A stretch of DNA of 64,000 nt. Source: Inquilinus sp. Marseille-Q2685 (GTDB lineage: Bacteria > Pseudomonadota > Alphaproteobacteria > DSM-16000 > Inquilinaceae). The notes beneath the pieces were generated by a model, which made no database searches, was not told where the DNA came from, and saw only the letters and a program-made list of their open reading frames with translations. The stretch covers positions 930,001-994,000 of the forward strand of contig NZ_CAKAKL010000001.1 in assembly GCF_916619195.1 (NCBI RefSeq), read 5' to 3'. The first letter of the stretch is position 1. Each line of letters begins with the position of its first letter. Position numbers and translations under genes: made by a program. Below are positions 9,656 to 19,913 of the stretch, piece after piece.

Positions 9656-9700
9656 TCTATCCTTCCAGATAGCAGCGTCCCGGTGGGGGGACGTGGCCCG
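9656..9700 (-). promoter_or_regulatory. serC-type leader RNA (candidate cis-regulatory element)
   Basis: On the minus strand immediately upstream of serC there are two consecutive hairpins: GTCCC-CCCACC-GGGAC (9677-9692) and CTATC-TGGAAG-GATAG (9657-9672). The serC Shine-Dalgarno GGAAGG overlaps the second loop and arm. The serC motif known from alphaproteobacteria is a short two-hairpin structure just before serC, in which the last hairpin can hide the ribosome site. Position, architecture and host group match. The match was made by eye, not with a covariance model. Confidence 0.65.
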
Positions 9701-9976
9701 CCGCCGAGCATATGGATCGGCGGGTCCGCGTCAATCGCTATCTGCAAAGCGTCCGGCGCAGGTCAGGTTGCGCAATTTTGCGCAAGGCTGCCGCTGGCAG
9801 GATCTTGGTCCGATTTGCCGGCATCTCATCGATCATGCCCTCCAAAAGCCGCTTTCCAGGCATCGTATCCGAAGTAACGGCGATCGGTCCGTACCGAGCG
9901 TACAAACCAGAGCCTTGCGCGCTCTATGCTTGAGCCACATAGGACGTGGAATAAAAATCAATGAAGGCGAATAAAG

Positions 9977-10582
9977 ATGAAAATTCGAATCGTTTTAATA
10001 TTAACAATTTTTCTCTTCGGTTGCCAAAATTCGATCCAAACAAATGCGAAAAAACAATCATCGCAAAACCTCGACACCAAATCAGAATATATGAAATTCA
10101 CCGTTCCCACCGATTCAAAAATTGGATACGAGGCCTACAATTCCTCTCTCCACATTGTGGAATACATAAAAAACAATGAATCCGTCCACAAATGGACAGC
10201 CATGATCACGTTATTGGCCCTGAACCGCAGCTCACATTCCGATATAGATGAATTCTTCCGGACCGCGTCGGACAGGCTGCGTTCAGGATGTGCTGTGGAA
10301 GCGATCGTAGAGTCACCGCGACGCTTTGTCGACGGCCCGCATCCAGCCGGAATGCAGACGGCGATATGCGGTAGGACCAAGAGTTTCGGCCAAGGAGAAA
10401 TCCTGATCTACAAGATGATCGAAGGAAAATACGGCTTTTATCAGTTGCAGTATGCGTGGAGGGTTCCTCCCGTCGCTGACTCCCGAGAGATCACTCTGCC
10501 GGAACAGGCACGCAAAGGCGCAGCGGAACTCCTCGCCCAGGCTCACCTGTGCGATCGAGAGCAGCCGCGCCCGGAGTGCTGA
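9977..10582 (+). CDS. Putative lipoprotein of unknown function, AT-rich
   Basis: The gene encodes 201 residues with a lipoprotein signal (MKIRIVLILTIFLFGC), where the LFGC lipobox predicts acylation at Cys16. The rest shows no family I recognise. Four further cysteines in the second half (CAVEA, ICGRT, HLCDR, PEC) might form disulfides. The first 250 bases are strikingly AT-rich with AAA/AAT/ATA codons, unlike all neighbours, while the second half is closer to the local composition. That suggests recent acquisition or a composite origin. It converges on glmM with a 12-base gap. Confidence 0.7.
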   Translation: MKIRIVLILTIFLFGCQNSIQTNAKKQSSQNLDTKSEYMKFTVPTDSKIGYEAYNSSLHIVEYIKNNESVHKWTAMITLLALNRSSHSDIDEFFRTASDRLRSGCAVEAIVESPRRFVDGPHPAGMQTAICGRTKSFGQGEILIYKMIEGKYGFYQLQYAWRVPPVADSREITLPEQARKGAAELLAQAHLCDREQPRPEC

Positions 10583-10594
10583 TACGAAGAAACG

Positions 10595-11953
10595 TTACGC
10601 CGCCGCGGTCTCGATCGTGGCGCAGATCTCGCCGACCAGGGTCTCGATCAGCCCGGCATCCTCGCCCTCGGCCATCACCCGGATCACCGGCTCGGTCCCC
10701 GACTTGCGGATCAACAGCCGGCCGTCCTTGCCCAGCCTGGCCTCGGCCGCGGCGATCGCCTGCTTGACCGGCGCCTGCTCCAGCGGCGACGGCGCGCCCG
10801 GCACCGGAGTGAAGCGCACGCTGCGCAGCCGCTGCGGCATCGGCTCGAACACCCGGAACACCTCGCTGGACGGCCGGCCGGACTGCTGGATCACCGCCAG
10901 CACCTGCAGCGCCGCGATCAGCCCGTCGCCGGTGGTGGCGTAGTCGCTCATGACGATATGGCCGGACTGCTCGCCGCCCAGGTTCAGGCCGCGCTCGCGC
11001 ATGGTCTCGACGACGTAGCGGTCGCCCACGGCGGTGCGGATCAGGCTGATGCCCAGCCCGTCCAGGAACCGTTCCATGCCCAGGTTGGACATCACCGTGG
11101 CGGCCACGGCCGGCTGGGCCAGGCGGTCGCCCGTCGCCCAGTCGCGCGCGATCATCGCCATCAGCTGGTCGCCGTCGATCTGCCGGCCGGTCTCGTCGGC
11201 CATGATCAGCCGGTCGGCGTCGCCGTCCAGCGACAGGCCGAGATGGGCGCCATGGGCCACCACCGCCTGCTGCATCACGTCGGTCGCGGTGGCGCCGCAG
11301 CCCTTGTTGATGTTGAGGCCGTCCGGCGAGACGCCGATGGTCACGACCTCGGCCCCCAGCTCCCACAGCACCGCGGGGGCGACCTTGTAGGCGGCGCCGT
11401 TGGCGCAGTCGACCACCACCTTGAGCCCGTCGAGGCGGAGGCCCTTGGGGAAGGTGTTCTTGGCGTATTCGATGTAGCGGCCGGAGGCGTCGTCCAGCCG
11501 CCGGGCGCGGCCCAGTCGGGCCGGCGGCGCCAGCTGGTCCTCGGTCGGCTGGGCGATGCGGTCCTCGATCGCCTTCTCGACCTCGTCCGACAGCTTGTAG
11601 CCGTCCGGCCCGAACAGCTTGATGCCGTTGTCCTCGAACGGGTTGTGCGAGGCCGAGATCATCACCCCGAGATCGGCGCGCAGCGACCGGGTCAGCATGG
11701 CGATGGCCGGGGTCGGGATCGGGCCGACCAGGGTGACGTCCATGCCCGCGCCGATGAAGCCCGCGGTCAGCGCCGGCTCCAGCAGATAGCCGGACAGGCG
11801 GGTGTCCTTGCCGATCACCACCAGGTGGCGGTGGTCGCCGCGGCGGAACTGCGCCGCCGCCGCCGTCGCCACCTTCAGCGCCGTCTCAGCCGTCATCGGT
11901 TCGACATTCGCGCGACCGCGGATGCCGTCGGTCCCGAACAGCTTGCGCGTCAT
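10595..11953 (-). CDS. glmM: Phosphoglucosamine mutase
   Basis: GlmM interconverts glucosamine-6-phosphate and glucosamine-1-phosphate on the route to UDP-GlcNAc for peptidoglycan and LPS. The protein has 452 residues, the family length. It begins [16 protein letters not shown]. The phosphoserine loop is [17 protein letters not shown] (about residues 97-113) and the metal-binding loop is LDGDADR. The sugar-binding GEQSGHIV and the C-terminal [14 protein letters not shown] phosphate loop are also present. The start codon directly follows the folP stop, with no intergenic base, as in the widespread folP-glmM pair. Confidence 0.97.
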   Translation of the reverse strand: MTRKLFGTDGIRGRANVEPMTAETALKVATAAAAQFRRGDHRHLVVIGKDTRLSGYLLEPALTAGFIGAGMDVTLVGPIPTPAIAMLTRSLRADLGVMISASHNPFEDNGIKLFGPDGYKLSDEVEKAIEDRIAQPTEDQLAPPARLGRARRLDDASGRYIEYAKNTFPKGLRLDGLKVVVDCANGAAYKVAPAVLWELGAEVVTIGVSPDGLNINKGCGATATDVMQQAVVAHGAHLGLSLDGDADRLIMADETGRQIDGDQLMAMIARDWATGDRLAQPAVAATVMSNLGMERFLDGLGISLIRTAVGDRYVVETMRERGLNLGGEQSGHIVMSDYATTGDGLIAALQVLAVIQQSGRPSSEVFRVFEPMPQRLRSVRFTPVPGAPSPLEQAPVKQAIAAAEARLGKDGRLLIRKSGTEPVIRVMAEGEDAGLIETLVGEICATIETAAA

Positions 11954-13252
11954 CTAATCCCCTGCCTCCAGCTCCGTCCCCACCTGCAGCGCCGACCACA
12001 CGGCCAACGCCTGCCGCGTCTCCGCGACATCATGTACCCGCAGAATCTGCACCCCTTGGGCCACGCCGTACAACCCCGCTGCGATCGACCCCGATACCCG
12101 CCCCTTCGGATCCGCGGCGCCGGAGAGGGTGCCGATGAAGCGCTTGCGCGACACGCCCAGCAGCACGGCGCAGCCGAGTCCGTGCAGCAGAGAGAGACCA
12201 CGCAAAAGCGGCAGATTGTGGGTCAGCGATTTCTTGCCGAAGCCGATGCCGGGATCGACCGCGATGCGGCCGGGCGGGATGCCGGCGGCCGCGCAGGCCG
12301 CGACCCGCTCCTCCAGCCAATCGAACACGTCGAGCAGGACGTCGTCGTAGACGGGGTTCTCCTGCATCGTCCGCGGCTCGCCCCGGATGTGCATCAGCAC
12401 CACCGGGCAGCCGGCGCGGGCGACGACGCCGAGGCTGGCGGGATCGCCGGTCAGGCCGGTGACGTCGTTGACGATCCGGGCGCCGGCGGCCAGCGCCGCC
12501 TGCATCACCGTCGCATGGCGGGTGTCGACCGATACCGTCAGGCCGCGATGGGCCAGGTCACGGATCACCGGCTCGATCCGGGCAATCTCCTCCGCCGGCG
12601 ACACCGGGGCGGATCCCGGCCGCGTGGATTCGCCGCCGATGTCGAGGATCTCGGCCCCCGCCTCGGCCAGGGCCAGGCCGTGCGCGACCGCGCGGCGGGC
12701 GTCGGCGAAGTCGCCGCCGTCGGAGAAGCTGTCGGGGGTGACGTTGACGATGCCCATCAGCCGCGGCCGGTCGAGATCGAGCCCGGCGAAGGCCGGACGC
12801 GGACGGCTCAGCCGGTCGAGCCGATCGTCGACCGCGGCGCCAAGGCCGTGGCGCCCGGCCCAGCGGCGGAGCGTGGAGAGATCGGCGACCGCGCGGACGG
12901 TTTCCGACGACGGATAGGCCGGCGCCACCCCCTCACCCGGAACCGCTGACGCGGTTCCGACCTCTCCCCGGGGGAGAGGTGACGGTTCCCCTCTCCTCGG
13001 GGAGAGGGAGGGGCCCGTTCGCGTTGGCGAACGGGAGGGTGAGGGGGACTCCCGCCGCAGGATCAGCTCGACCCGGTCGAAGGACAGCGGCCCGCCGGCG
13101 AGCGGCAGCGCGCCGGGCGCGGCGTCGGCCAGGCCGGGAGGGCGCAGATACAGTCGCACCCCGGGCTTTCCGGCCCAGGGCGCGAAATCGTCGGAGAAGA
13201 AAACGGCACGGGCCGCGTCGGAACGCGGCCCGTGGTCGGTCTGGGTCGTCAC
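11954..13252 (-). CDS. folP: Dihydropteroate synthase with an in-frame repeat insertion
   Basis: FolP joins p-aminobenzoate to the pterin pyrophosphate in folate synthesis and is the sulfonamide target. The catalytic half carries LMGIVNVTPDSFSDGG, DIGGESTRPGS, DVTGL and the C-terminal GVSRKRFIG. The start is taken as GTG at 13252, 20 bases after ftsH, because the longer frame upstream is antisense-like shadow of ftsH. It gives 432 residues, well above the usual 270-300. The excess is an N-terminal region of about 150 residues, which includes a proline/serine/arginine-rich segment encoded by a palindromic repeat (12928-13047). That repeat is probably a non-essential loop. The exact start is less sure than the identity. 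Confidence 0.92.
   Translation of the reverse strand: MTTQTDHGPRSDAARAVFFSDDFAPWAGKPGVRLYLRPPGLADAAPGALPLAGGPLSFDRVELILRRESPSPSRSPTRTGPSLSPRRGEPSPLPRGEVGTASAVPGEGVAPAYPSSETVRAVADLSTLRRWAGRHGLGAAVDDRLDRLSRPRPAFAGLDLDRPRLMGIVNVTPDSFSDGGDFADARRAVAHGLALAEAGAEILDIGGESTRPGSAPVSPAEEIARIEPVIRDLAHRGLTVSVDTRHATVMQAALAAGARIVNDVTGLTGDPASLGVVARAGCPVVLMHIRGEPRTMQENPVYDDVLLDVFDWLEERVAACAAAGIPPGRIAVDPGIGFGKKSLTHNLPLLRGLSLLHGLGCAVLLGVSRKRFIGTLSGAADPKGRVSGSIAAGLYGVAQGVQILRVHDVAETRQALAVWSALQVGTELEAGD
12928..13047. repeat. Palindromic repeat pair inside folP
   Basis: The element starts CCCCTCACCC and ends GGGTGAGGGG. It contains CCTCTCCCC-GGGGGAGAGG and CCCCTCTCC-GGAGAGGG inner stems and a GTTCGC/GCGAAC stem. 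It is closely related to the intergenic element at 52781-52916, sharing CCCTCACCCGGA-CCGC and CCGACCTCTCCC blocks. It is about 40 codons long and keeps the folP frame open. Confidence 0.8.
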
Positions 13253-13272
13253 CCGGTCAGGTTCCCGCCCGG

Positions 13273-15207
<1,935 letters not shown>

Positions 15208-15311
15208 GGACGGTCGCCTCATGTCCCGCGCATACCGCTTGCGCGGCGCCACGGCGTCGTGGGTCCCCGGAACGCTCCGGGGGCTGGCTAGTAGATAATA
15301 TAGCGCCGCCT

Positions 15312-16601
15312 CTAAACAACCGGGAATCCATTCGGCAGCAGCGGCCGAAGCGGCTCGAACCGCAGGAACAGGCCGGTTTCGGTCGCTTCCATGACCGGCC
15401 GGCGCAGCACACGGCCGTTCCGCCACAGCGCCGGCAGCACCGCGGCGGCGTCGAAGGGCAGGCCCTCGGGACGCCCCTCCCCGGCCGCGGCGTCGCCCCA
15501 GGCTGCGATCCGATCGTCCGGCGCGGCATCCGCAGGCGTTTCGATGCGGAAACGGCCGTCCCAGAGCAAGGATGTGCCGGGCAGCGGGCCGGCCACCTCG
15601 GGCAGGCGGCGGCGCTCGCGGAACACCAGCAGCCGGTCGCCGGCCGCGCGAAGGCGGCAATGGCCGAGGGTGCGACCCAGCAGCGCACCGCCCTGCACCG
15701 CGCCGGCCAGCCGTTCCAGCGCGTCGAAGCGGGCCTCTGTGCCGCCGCCGATGCAGGCGGTGACGGAGGCGAGCAGCCGGCGGGCGATCTCCGGATCCGC
15801 CTGGCGCAGGGCCGGAAGGTCGATCGCGGCATAGCCGGCGGGGTCCAGCCGCACGATGCGCGCGCCCAGCTCGGCGGTGAAACGCTCCAGCGCCGCCCGG
15901 GCCTGGCCGGCGCGGCGGGCCAGGGCGAACAGCCGGTCGTCGGTCAGCCCTTCCGCCGCCAGCACCTCGCGGGCGGCCCGCAGCCGGGCGCGGGCGTAGC
16001 GGCTGCGGCGGTTGGAGGGATCGTCGGCCGGGACCACGCCGAACCCGGCGCAGGTGGCGACCAGCCGGGCCTTCGGCAGGTCCAGCAGCGGCCGCAGCAG
16101 CCGGCCCCAGGGCGCCGGGCGCCAGGCGGCCATGCCGGCCAGCCCGTCGACGCCGCTGCCCTTGGCCAGGCGCAGCAGCACGGTCTCGGCCTGGTCCTCG
16201 CGGTGATGGGCGACAGCCAAGTCGCGGATGCCGGCCTCACGGCAAGCCCGGTCCAGCAGGGCGTAGCGGGCGCAACGCGCCTGGTCCTGCGAGGCCCGGG
16301 CGGGGGCATCGGTCCAGGTCAGGATCCGGTGCGGAATGTCGTGGCGGGTCAGGGAAGCGCCTGTGGCGGCGGCTTCGGCGGTCGAGTCCGGGCGGAGCCG
16401 GTGGTCGACGGTCAGGGCCAGGATCTGGCCGCCCCTCTGCCGGACCCAGCGTGCGGCGAGGAGGCTGAGCGCCATGCTGTCGGGGCCGCCCGAGACGGCG
16501 ACGGCAAGGCGGAAAGGCCGGTCGAACGGGCCGAGGCGGTCGAGCCGCGCGGCGAATTCCTCATCCGAGACGGGCTCGGCGACGACCGGGTTGGCCTGCA
16601 T
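15312..16601 (-). CDS. tilS: tRNA(Ile)-lysidine synthase
   Basis: TilS attaches lysine to C34 of the CAU-anticodon tRNA-Ile so that it reads AUA. The 429-residue protein has the N-type ATP pyrophosphatase P-loop SGGPDS (about residues 36-41), the HHREDQAET motif and the [21 protein letters not shown] segment. The C-terminal substrate-binding domains are less conserved. It is followed on the same strand by ftsH, the classical tilS-ftsH order. Confidence 0.95.
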   Translation of the reverse strand: MQANPVVAEPVSDEEFAARLDRLGPFDRPFRLAVAVSGGPDSMALSLLAARWVRQRGGQILALTVDHRLRPDSTAEAAATGASLTRHDIPHRILTWTDAPARASQDQARCARYALLDRACREAGIRDLAVAHHREDQAETVLLRLAKGSGVDGLAGMAAWRPAPWGRLLRPLLDLPKARLVATCAGFGVVPADDPSNRRSRYARARLRAAREVLAAEGLTDDRLFALARRAGQARAALERFTAELGARIVRLDPAGYAAIDLPALRQADPEIARRLLASVTACIGGGTEARFDALERLAGAVQGGALLGRTLGHCRLRAAGDRLLVFRERRRLPEVAGPLPGTSLLWDGRFRIETPADAAPDDRIAAWGDAAAGEGRPEGLPFDAAAVLPALWRNGRVLRRPVMEATETGLFLRFEPLRPLLPNGFPVV

Positions 16602-16731
16602 ATCTCACCCCCCTTGCGCCCTGCGTCGCCTTGCGGCGAGTCGGATGAGGGCGCGGGCCACGAAGAGCGTATCGGGTTATACGGGCGAGTGGCCCGCGCC
16701 CGCAGGCGGCCGTCGCGAGGCGACCCTCCGG

Positions 16732-16828
16732 GCCGGTTGAACATGCCGGCAGGGTGCGTCGAACGGCTTCCGCGATGTATCACATCGCGCTGCACCGCTC
16801 TCCTGCCCTGCCAGCATGTTGAACCGGC
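16732..16828. repeat. Long imperfect inverted repeat in the tilS-cpoB gap
   Basis: A 23-base left arm (16732-16754, GCCGGTTGAACATG start) pairs with 16806-16828 with about two mismatches. The 51-base interior holds a perfect 8-bp hairpin CGCGATGT-ATC-ACATCGCG (16771-16789). A transcript across the gap would fold into one long structured arm. It is unlike the other repeat families in the window. Confidence 0.7.
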
Positions 16829-16867
16829 GCAGGACGTAAGGGGGGTGGGATATGCAGGCTTCATGCA

Positions 16868-17788
16868 TCAGCAGCGCATCAGCAGCTGCTGGTCCTTGGC
16901 ACGGCGCAGCATCTGCGCCGGGGCGTCGGGATAATCCGCCACCAGCCGGGCGAAGGCGTCGCAGGCCGAACGCTCCTGCCGGGCGGCGACCAGCGACTGG
17001 CCCAGGCGCATCAGGGCGTCCGGCGCCCGCGGTCCGCGCGGATCCATCGACCAGGCGGCGTTGAAGGCGTTGGCCGCCTCGCCCGGCCGGCCCTTGGCCA
17101 GCAGGGACTCGCCGAGCCAGTAATTGGCGTTGCCGGCCAGGCCGCCGCCGGGGTCGGCGGCGATGACCTGGCTGAATCCAGCGATGGCGCCGTCATAGTC
17201 GCCCTGGTTGTACAGGCCCTGGGCCTGGTTGTACCAGGCCGTGGCGTCGCCCGGCGCCGCCCCGCCCAAGCCGTAGGATTGCGGCTCGGTCGAGGCGAAG
17301 GCCGGGACCGGGGGCGCGGAGCCCGGATCGGCCGCGCCCATCTCCTGCGGCGCGCCCAGGCTGTCGCCCTGGCCGTCGTAGACCGGGGGCCGCGGCTCGG
17401 CGTCGGACCGCTTCGGCGGCACCAGCGGCGTCGGGGTGAAGGGCTGCGGCGTCCGTGGCGCGGCCGGGGCGGTCTGGGCCGGCGCCCGCTTGGCGGGAGC
17501 CGGGGCCGGGGCAGCCTTGGTGCTGCCGCCACCGCCGCCTTCGAGCTCGTTCAGCCGGAACTCGATATCGGCCTGGGCCCGCTTCAGCTGATCGGCGAGC
17601 TGCTGGTTCTGATACTGCAGCTGCTCGATCTGGCCGGTCAGCTGCGAGATCTGCTGCTCCAGCGTGCTGACCCGGACCTCGAGCTGGGCCTCGTAGCTCT
17701 GCGCCCGTCCGGGCCCGGACGGGGCCAGGACCGCGACGGCGAGCGCCGCGGCCGCAAGAATACTCCATCGCCTCTGCGAAACCGGCAT
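16868..17788 (-). CDS. cpoB: Tol-Pal associated TPR protein CpoB/YbgF
   Basis: CpoB is a periplasmic coordinator of outer-membrane constriction and peptidoglycan synthesis at division and works with Tol-Pal. The 306 residues show a signal peptide ending GRAQ, a coiled coil with heptads of Leu/Gln (STLEQQISQLTGQIEQLQ, about residues 38-80) and a long Pro/Ala/Lys linker. C-terminal TPR units follow (YNQAQGLYNQGDYDGAI; NYWLGESLLAKGR; ALMRLGQSLVA). The ATG at 17788 has a strong GGAGGTGGAGG ribosome site. It follows pal, the standard order. Confidence 0.93.
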   Translation of the reverse strand: MPVSQRRWSILAAAALAVAVLAPSGPGRAQSYEAQLEVRVSTLEQQISQLTGQIEQLQYQNQQLADQLKRAQADIEFRLNELEGGGGGSTKAAPAPAPAKRAPAQTAPAAPRTPQPFTPTPLVPPKRSDAEPRPPVYDGQGDSLGAPQEMGAADPGSAPPVPAFASTEPQSYGLGGAAPGDATAWYNQAQGLYNQGDYDGAIAGFSQVIAADPGGGLAGNANYWLGESLLAKGRPGEAANAFNAAWSMDPRGPRAPDALMRLGQSLVAARQERSACDAFARLVADYPDAPAQMLRRAKDQQLLMRC

Positions 17789-17984
17789 GTCGCCTCCACC
17801 TCCTGGTTCGGGGCACGGGTTCGGTCTTGGCCGCAGGACCGATCCTGAGCCGATCCCAGCGGCGAAAATAAGACGCGCCGGTCGCAGCGACAACGGCAAT
17901 GCCGCTGCCGCCGCCCGGCGCGCAAGTCGTCCGACCGGCCGGCGGGCCACGCCGCGAAGGCGCCGCCCGCCGTCCCGGCGGCGA

Positions 17985-18461
17985 TCAGTTGACGACGGTG
18001 ACCGCCCGGCGGTTCTGCGCCCAGGCCGACTCGTCGTGGCCCGGCACCGCCGGACGCTCCTTGCCGTAGCTGATGGTGGTGACCCGCGACGGAGCCACGC
18101 CATTGGCGATCAGGTAGTTGCGCACCGAGTTGGCGCGGCGGTCGCCGAGCGCGAGGTTGTACTCGCGGGTGCCGCGCTCGTCGGCGTGGCCTTCGACGGT
18201 CACGGCGACGTTCTGGTACTGCTGCAGCCAGCCGCTCTGCTTGTTCAGCGTGGCCTGGGCCTCGGGGCTCAGGTCGAAGCCGTTGAGCGAGAAGAACACC
18301 CGGTCGCCGATGTTCTGAGCCAGATCCTGCTGCGAGCCGGGAACGGCGGTGCCGCCCGTGCCGAGGCCGCCGGCGCCGGCACCGGTGCCGGCGTTCTGGG
18401 TGGAGCTGCAGGCGGTGGCCAGCAGCAGAGCCCCCATGAGGGACACAATCTTGAGACGCAT
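17985..18461 (-). CDS. pal: Peptidoglycan-associated lipoprotein Pal
   Basis: Pal anchors the outer membrane to peptidoglycan and is pulled by TolB/TolA at the division site. The protein has 158 residues. It has a lipoprotein signal with lipobox TACS and a short Gly/Ala linker. The OmpA C-like domain contains VEGHADERGTREYNLALGDRRA, the peptidoglycan-binding signature, and NRRAV near the end. It lies downstream of tolB with a 122-base gap that contains a stem-loop. Confidence 0.97.
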   Translation of the reverse strand: MRLKIVSLMGALLLATACSSTQNAGTGAGAGGLGTGGTAVPGSQQDLAQNIGDRVFFSLNGFDLSPEAQATLNKQSGWLQQYQNVAVTVEGHADERGTREYNLALGDRRANSVRNYLIANGVAPSRVTTISYGKERPAVPGHDESAWAQNRRAVTVVN

Positions 18462-18536
18462 GGTTCTTTGCCCCTGACGTGGATCCGACTTTACGATTCG
18501 GAAAGCGGTTGAGGGAAAAGCAGGTTACTGCCCGCT

Positions 18537-18556
18537 CCGCAAGGTATTTCTTGCGG
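18537..18556. other. Stem-loop between tolB and pal
   Basis: A perfect 7-bp inverted repeat with a 6-base loop lies 27 bases after the tolB stop (plus-strand arms CCGCAAG and CTTGCGG). There is no T run, so it is not a convincing terminator. It may mark the 3' boundary or stabilise one part of the transcript. Confidence 0.4.
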
Positions 18557-18583
18557 TATTTCTAGCATTTCTGCGGCTTGTCG

Positions 18584-19888
18584 TCACGGCAGCAGCGGCG
18601 ACCAGGCGGCGTCGGACGCGTCGAAGGGCGTCGGCACCGCGGCGCTGACCCGCCCGGTGATGTCGACGGTGACCAGCTTGCTGCTGCCGCCGCCGCTGGC
18701 CGTGTACATCAGCACGCGGCCGTTCGGCGCCCAGGTCGGGCCTTCCGCCAGGAAGCCGGAGGCCAGGTCCCGCTCGCCGGTGCCGTCCGGGCGCATCACG
18801 CCGACCGAGAAGCTGCCGCCCGTGATCTTGGTGAAGGCGATCAGGTCGCCGCGCGGCGACCACACCGGGGTGCCGTAGCGGCCCTGGCCGAAGCTGAGGC
18901 GGCGCACGCCGGAGCCGTCGGAGTTCATGATGTAGAGCTGCTGGCTGCCGCCGCGGTCGCTCTCGAACACGATCTGCGACCCGTCCTTGGAATAGGAGGG
19001 CGAGGTCTCGATCGAGGGGTCGGAGGTCAGGCGCTGCACCGACCGGGTGCGCAGGTCCATGACGTAGATGTCGGTGTTGCCGGCCTGCGCCATGCTGAAG
19101 ATCACCCGGTTGCCGTCCGGGCTGAAGCGCGGCGAGAAGGTCATGTTGGCGAAGTCGCCCAGCGATTCCTGCCGGCCGCTGCCGAGGTCGAGCAGATAGA
19201 CCCGCGGCTTGTTGTTCACATAGGCCAGGTAGGTGATCTGCTGCGTGTTGGGCGAGAAGCGCGGCGTCAGCACCAGCTGGGAGCCATCGGTCAGGAACTG
19301 ATGGTTGGCCCCGTCCTGGTCCATGATCGCCAGGCGCTTGACTCGGTTGGTCTCGGGCCCGGTCTCGGAGACGTAGACGACGCGGGTGTCGAAATAGCCA
19401 TCCTCGCCGGTGACGGCGCGATAGATCTCGTCCGCGATCTTGTGGGCAACGCGGCGCATCAGGGCGCTGTCGCCGGTCAGGGTCAGGCCGGTCAACTGCT
19501 GCTCGGCCGCGACGTCCCAGAGCCGGAAGTCGACGTCGAAGCGGCCGTCGCCGCGCGGCCGGACCTGGCCGGTGACCAGCGCCTGGGCCGCCAGCACCTT
19601 CCAGTCGGCGAAGCGCGGACCCTGCTGCAGCGAGGCCGCATCCTGGGTGAAGGCGCGCGGGTCGATCGGCGCGAACAGGCCGGAGCGCTGCAGATCCGCC
19701 GTGATGATCTGGCTGATCTGGCTGCCGACCGAGTCACCGGGGAAGTCGGTGATCGCGATCGGCATCGGCTGGGTCACGCCCTGGTTGATGTCGATCCGGA
19801 TCTCGGCCTGGGCCGGCGCCGCCGTCAGGGAGAGGGATACGACCGCAGCCAGGGCGGCCAGCGTGGTCTGGAGGAAGCCTCGTTTCAT
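18584..19888 (-). CDS. tolB: Tol-Pal system protein TolB
   Basis: TolB is a periplasmic protein that cycles between Pal and TolA. The 434 residues include a signal peptide (cleaved near APAQA), an N-terminal alpha/beta domain and a C-terminal six-bladed beta-propeller. Repeated blade motifs such as TPRFSPN, SPRFSPDGNRVIFS, SPSYSKDGSQIVFESDRGG, TPVWSPRGDLIAF and GPTWAPNGRVLMY are clear. ATG 19888 has GAGGTGCAGAG upstream. It starts 25 bases after tolA. Confidence 0.97.
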   Translation of the reverse strand: MKRGFLQTTLAALAAVVSLSLTAAPAQAEIRIDINQGVTQPMPIAITDFPGDSVGSQISQIITADLQRSGLFAPIDPRAFTQDAASLQQGPRFADWKVLAAQALVTGQVRPRGDGRFDVDFRLWDVAAEQQLTGLTLTGDSALMRRVAHKIADEIYRAVTGEDGYFDTRVVYVSETGPETNRVKRLAIMDQDGANHQFLTDGSQLVLTPRFSPNTQQITYLAYVNNKPRVYLLDLGSGRQESLGDFANMTFSPRFSPDGNRVIFSMAQAGNTDIYVMDLRTRSVQRLTSDPSIETSPSYSKDGSQIVFESDRGGSQQLYIMNSDGSGVRRLSFGQGRYGTPVWSPRGDLIAFTKITGGSFSVGVMRPDGTGERDLASGFLAEGPTWAPNGRVLMYTASGGGSSKLVTVDITGRVSAAVPTPFDASDAAWSPLLP

Positions 19889-19913
19889 TCTCTGCACCTC
19901 GGTTCCTGGCTGG

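Noticed and set aside
18537-18556. Terminator between tolB and pal
   Set aside because: The stem lacks a T run on either strand and pal needs to be transcribed, so it is listed only as a stem-loop.
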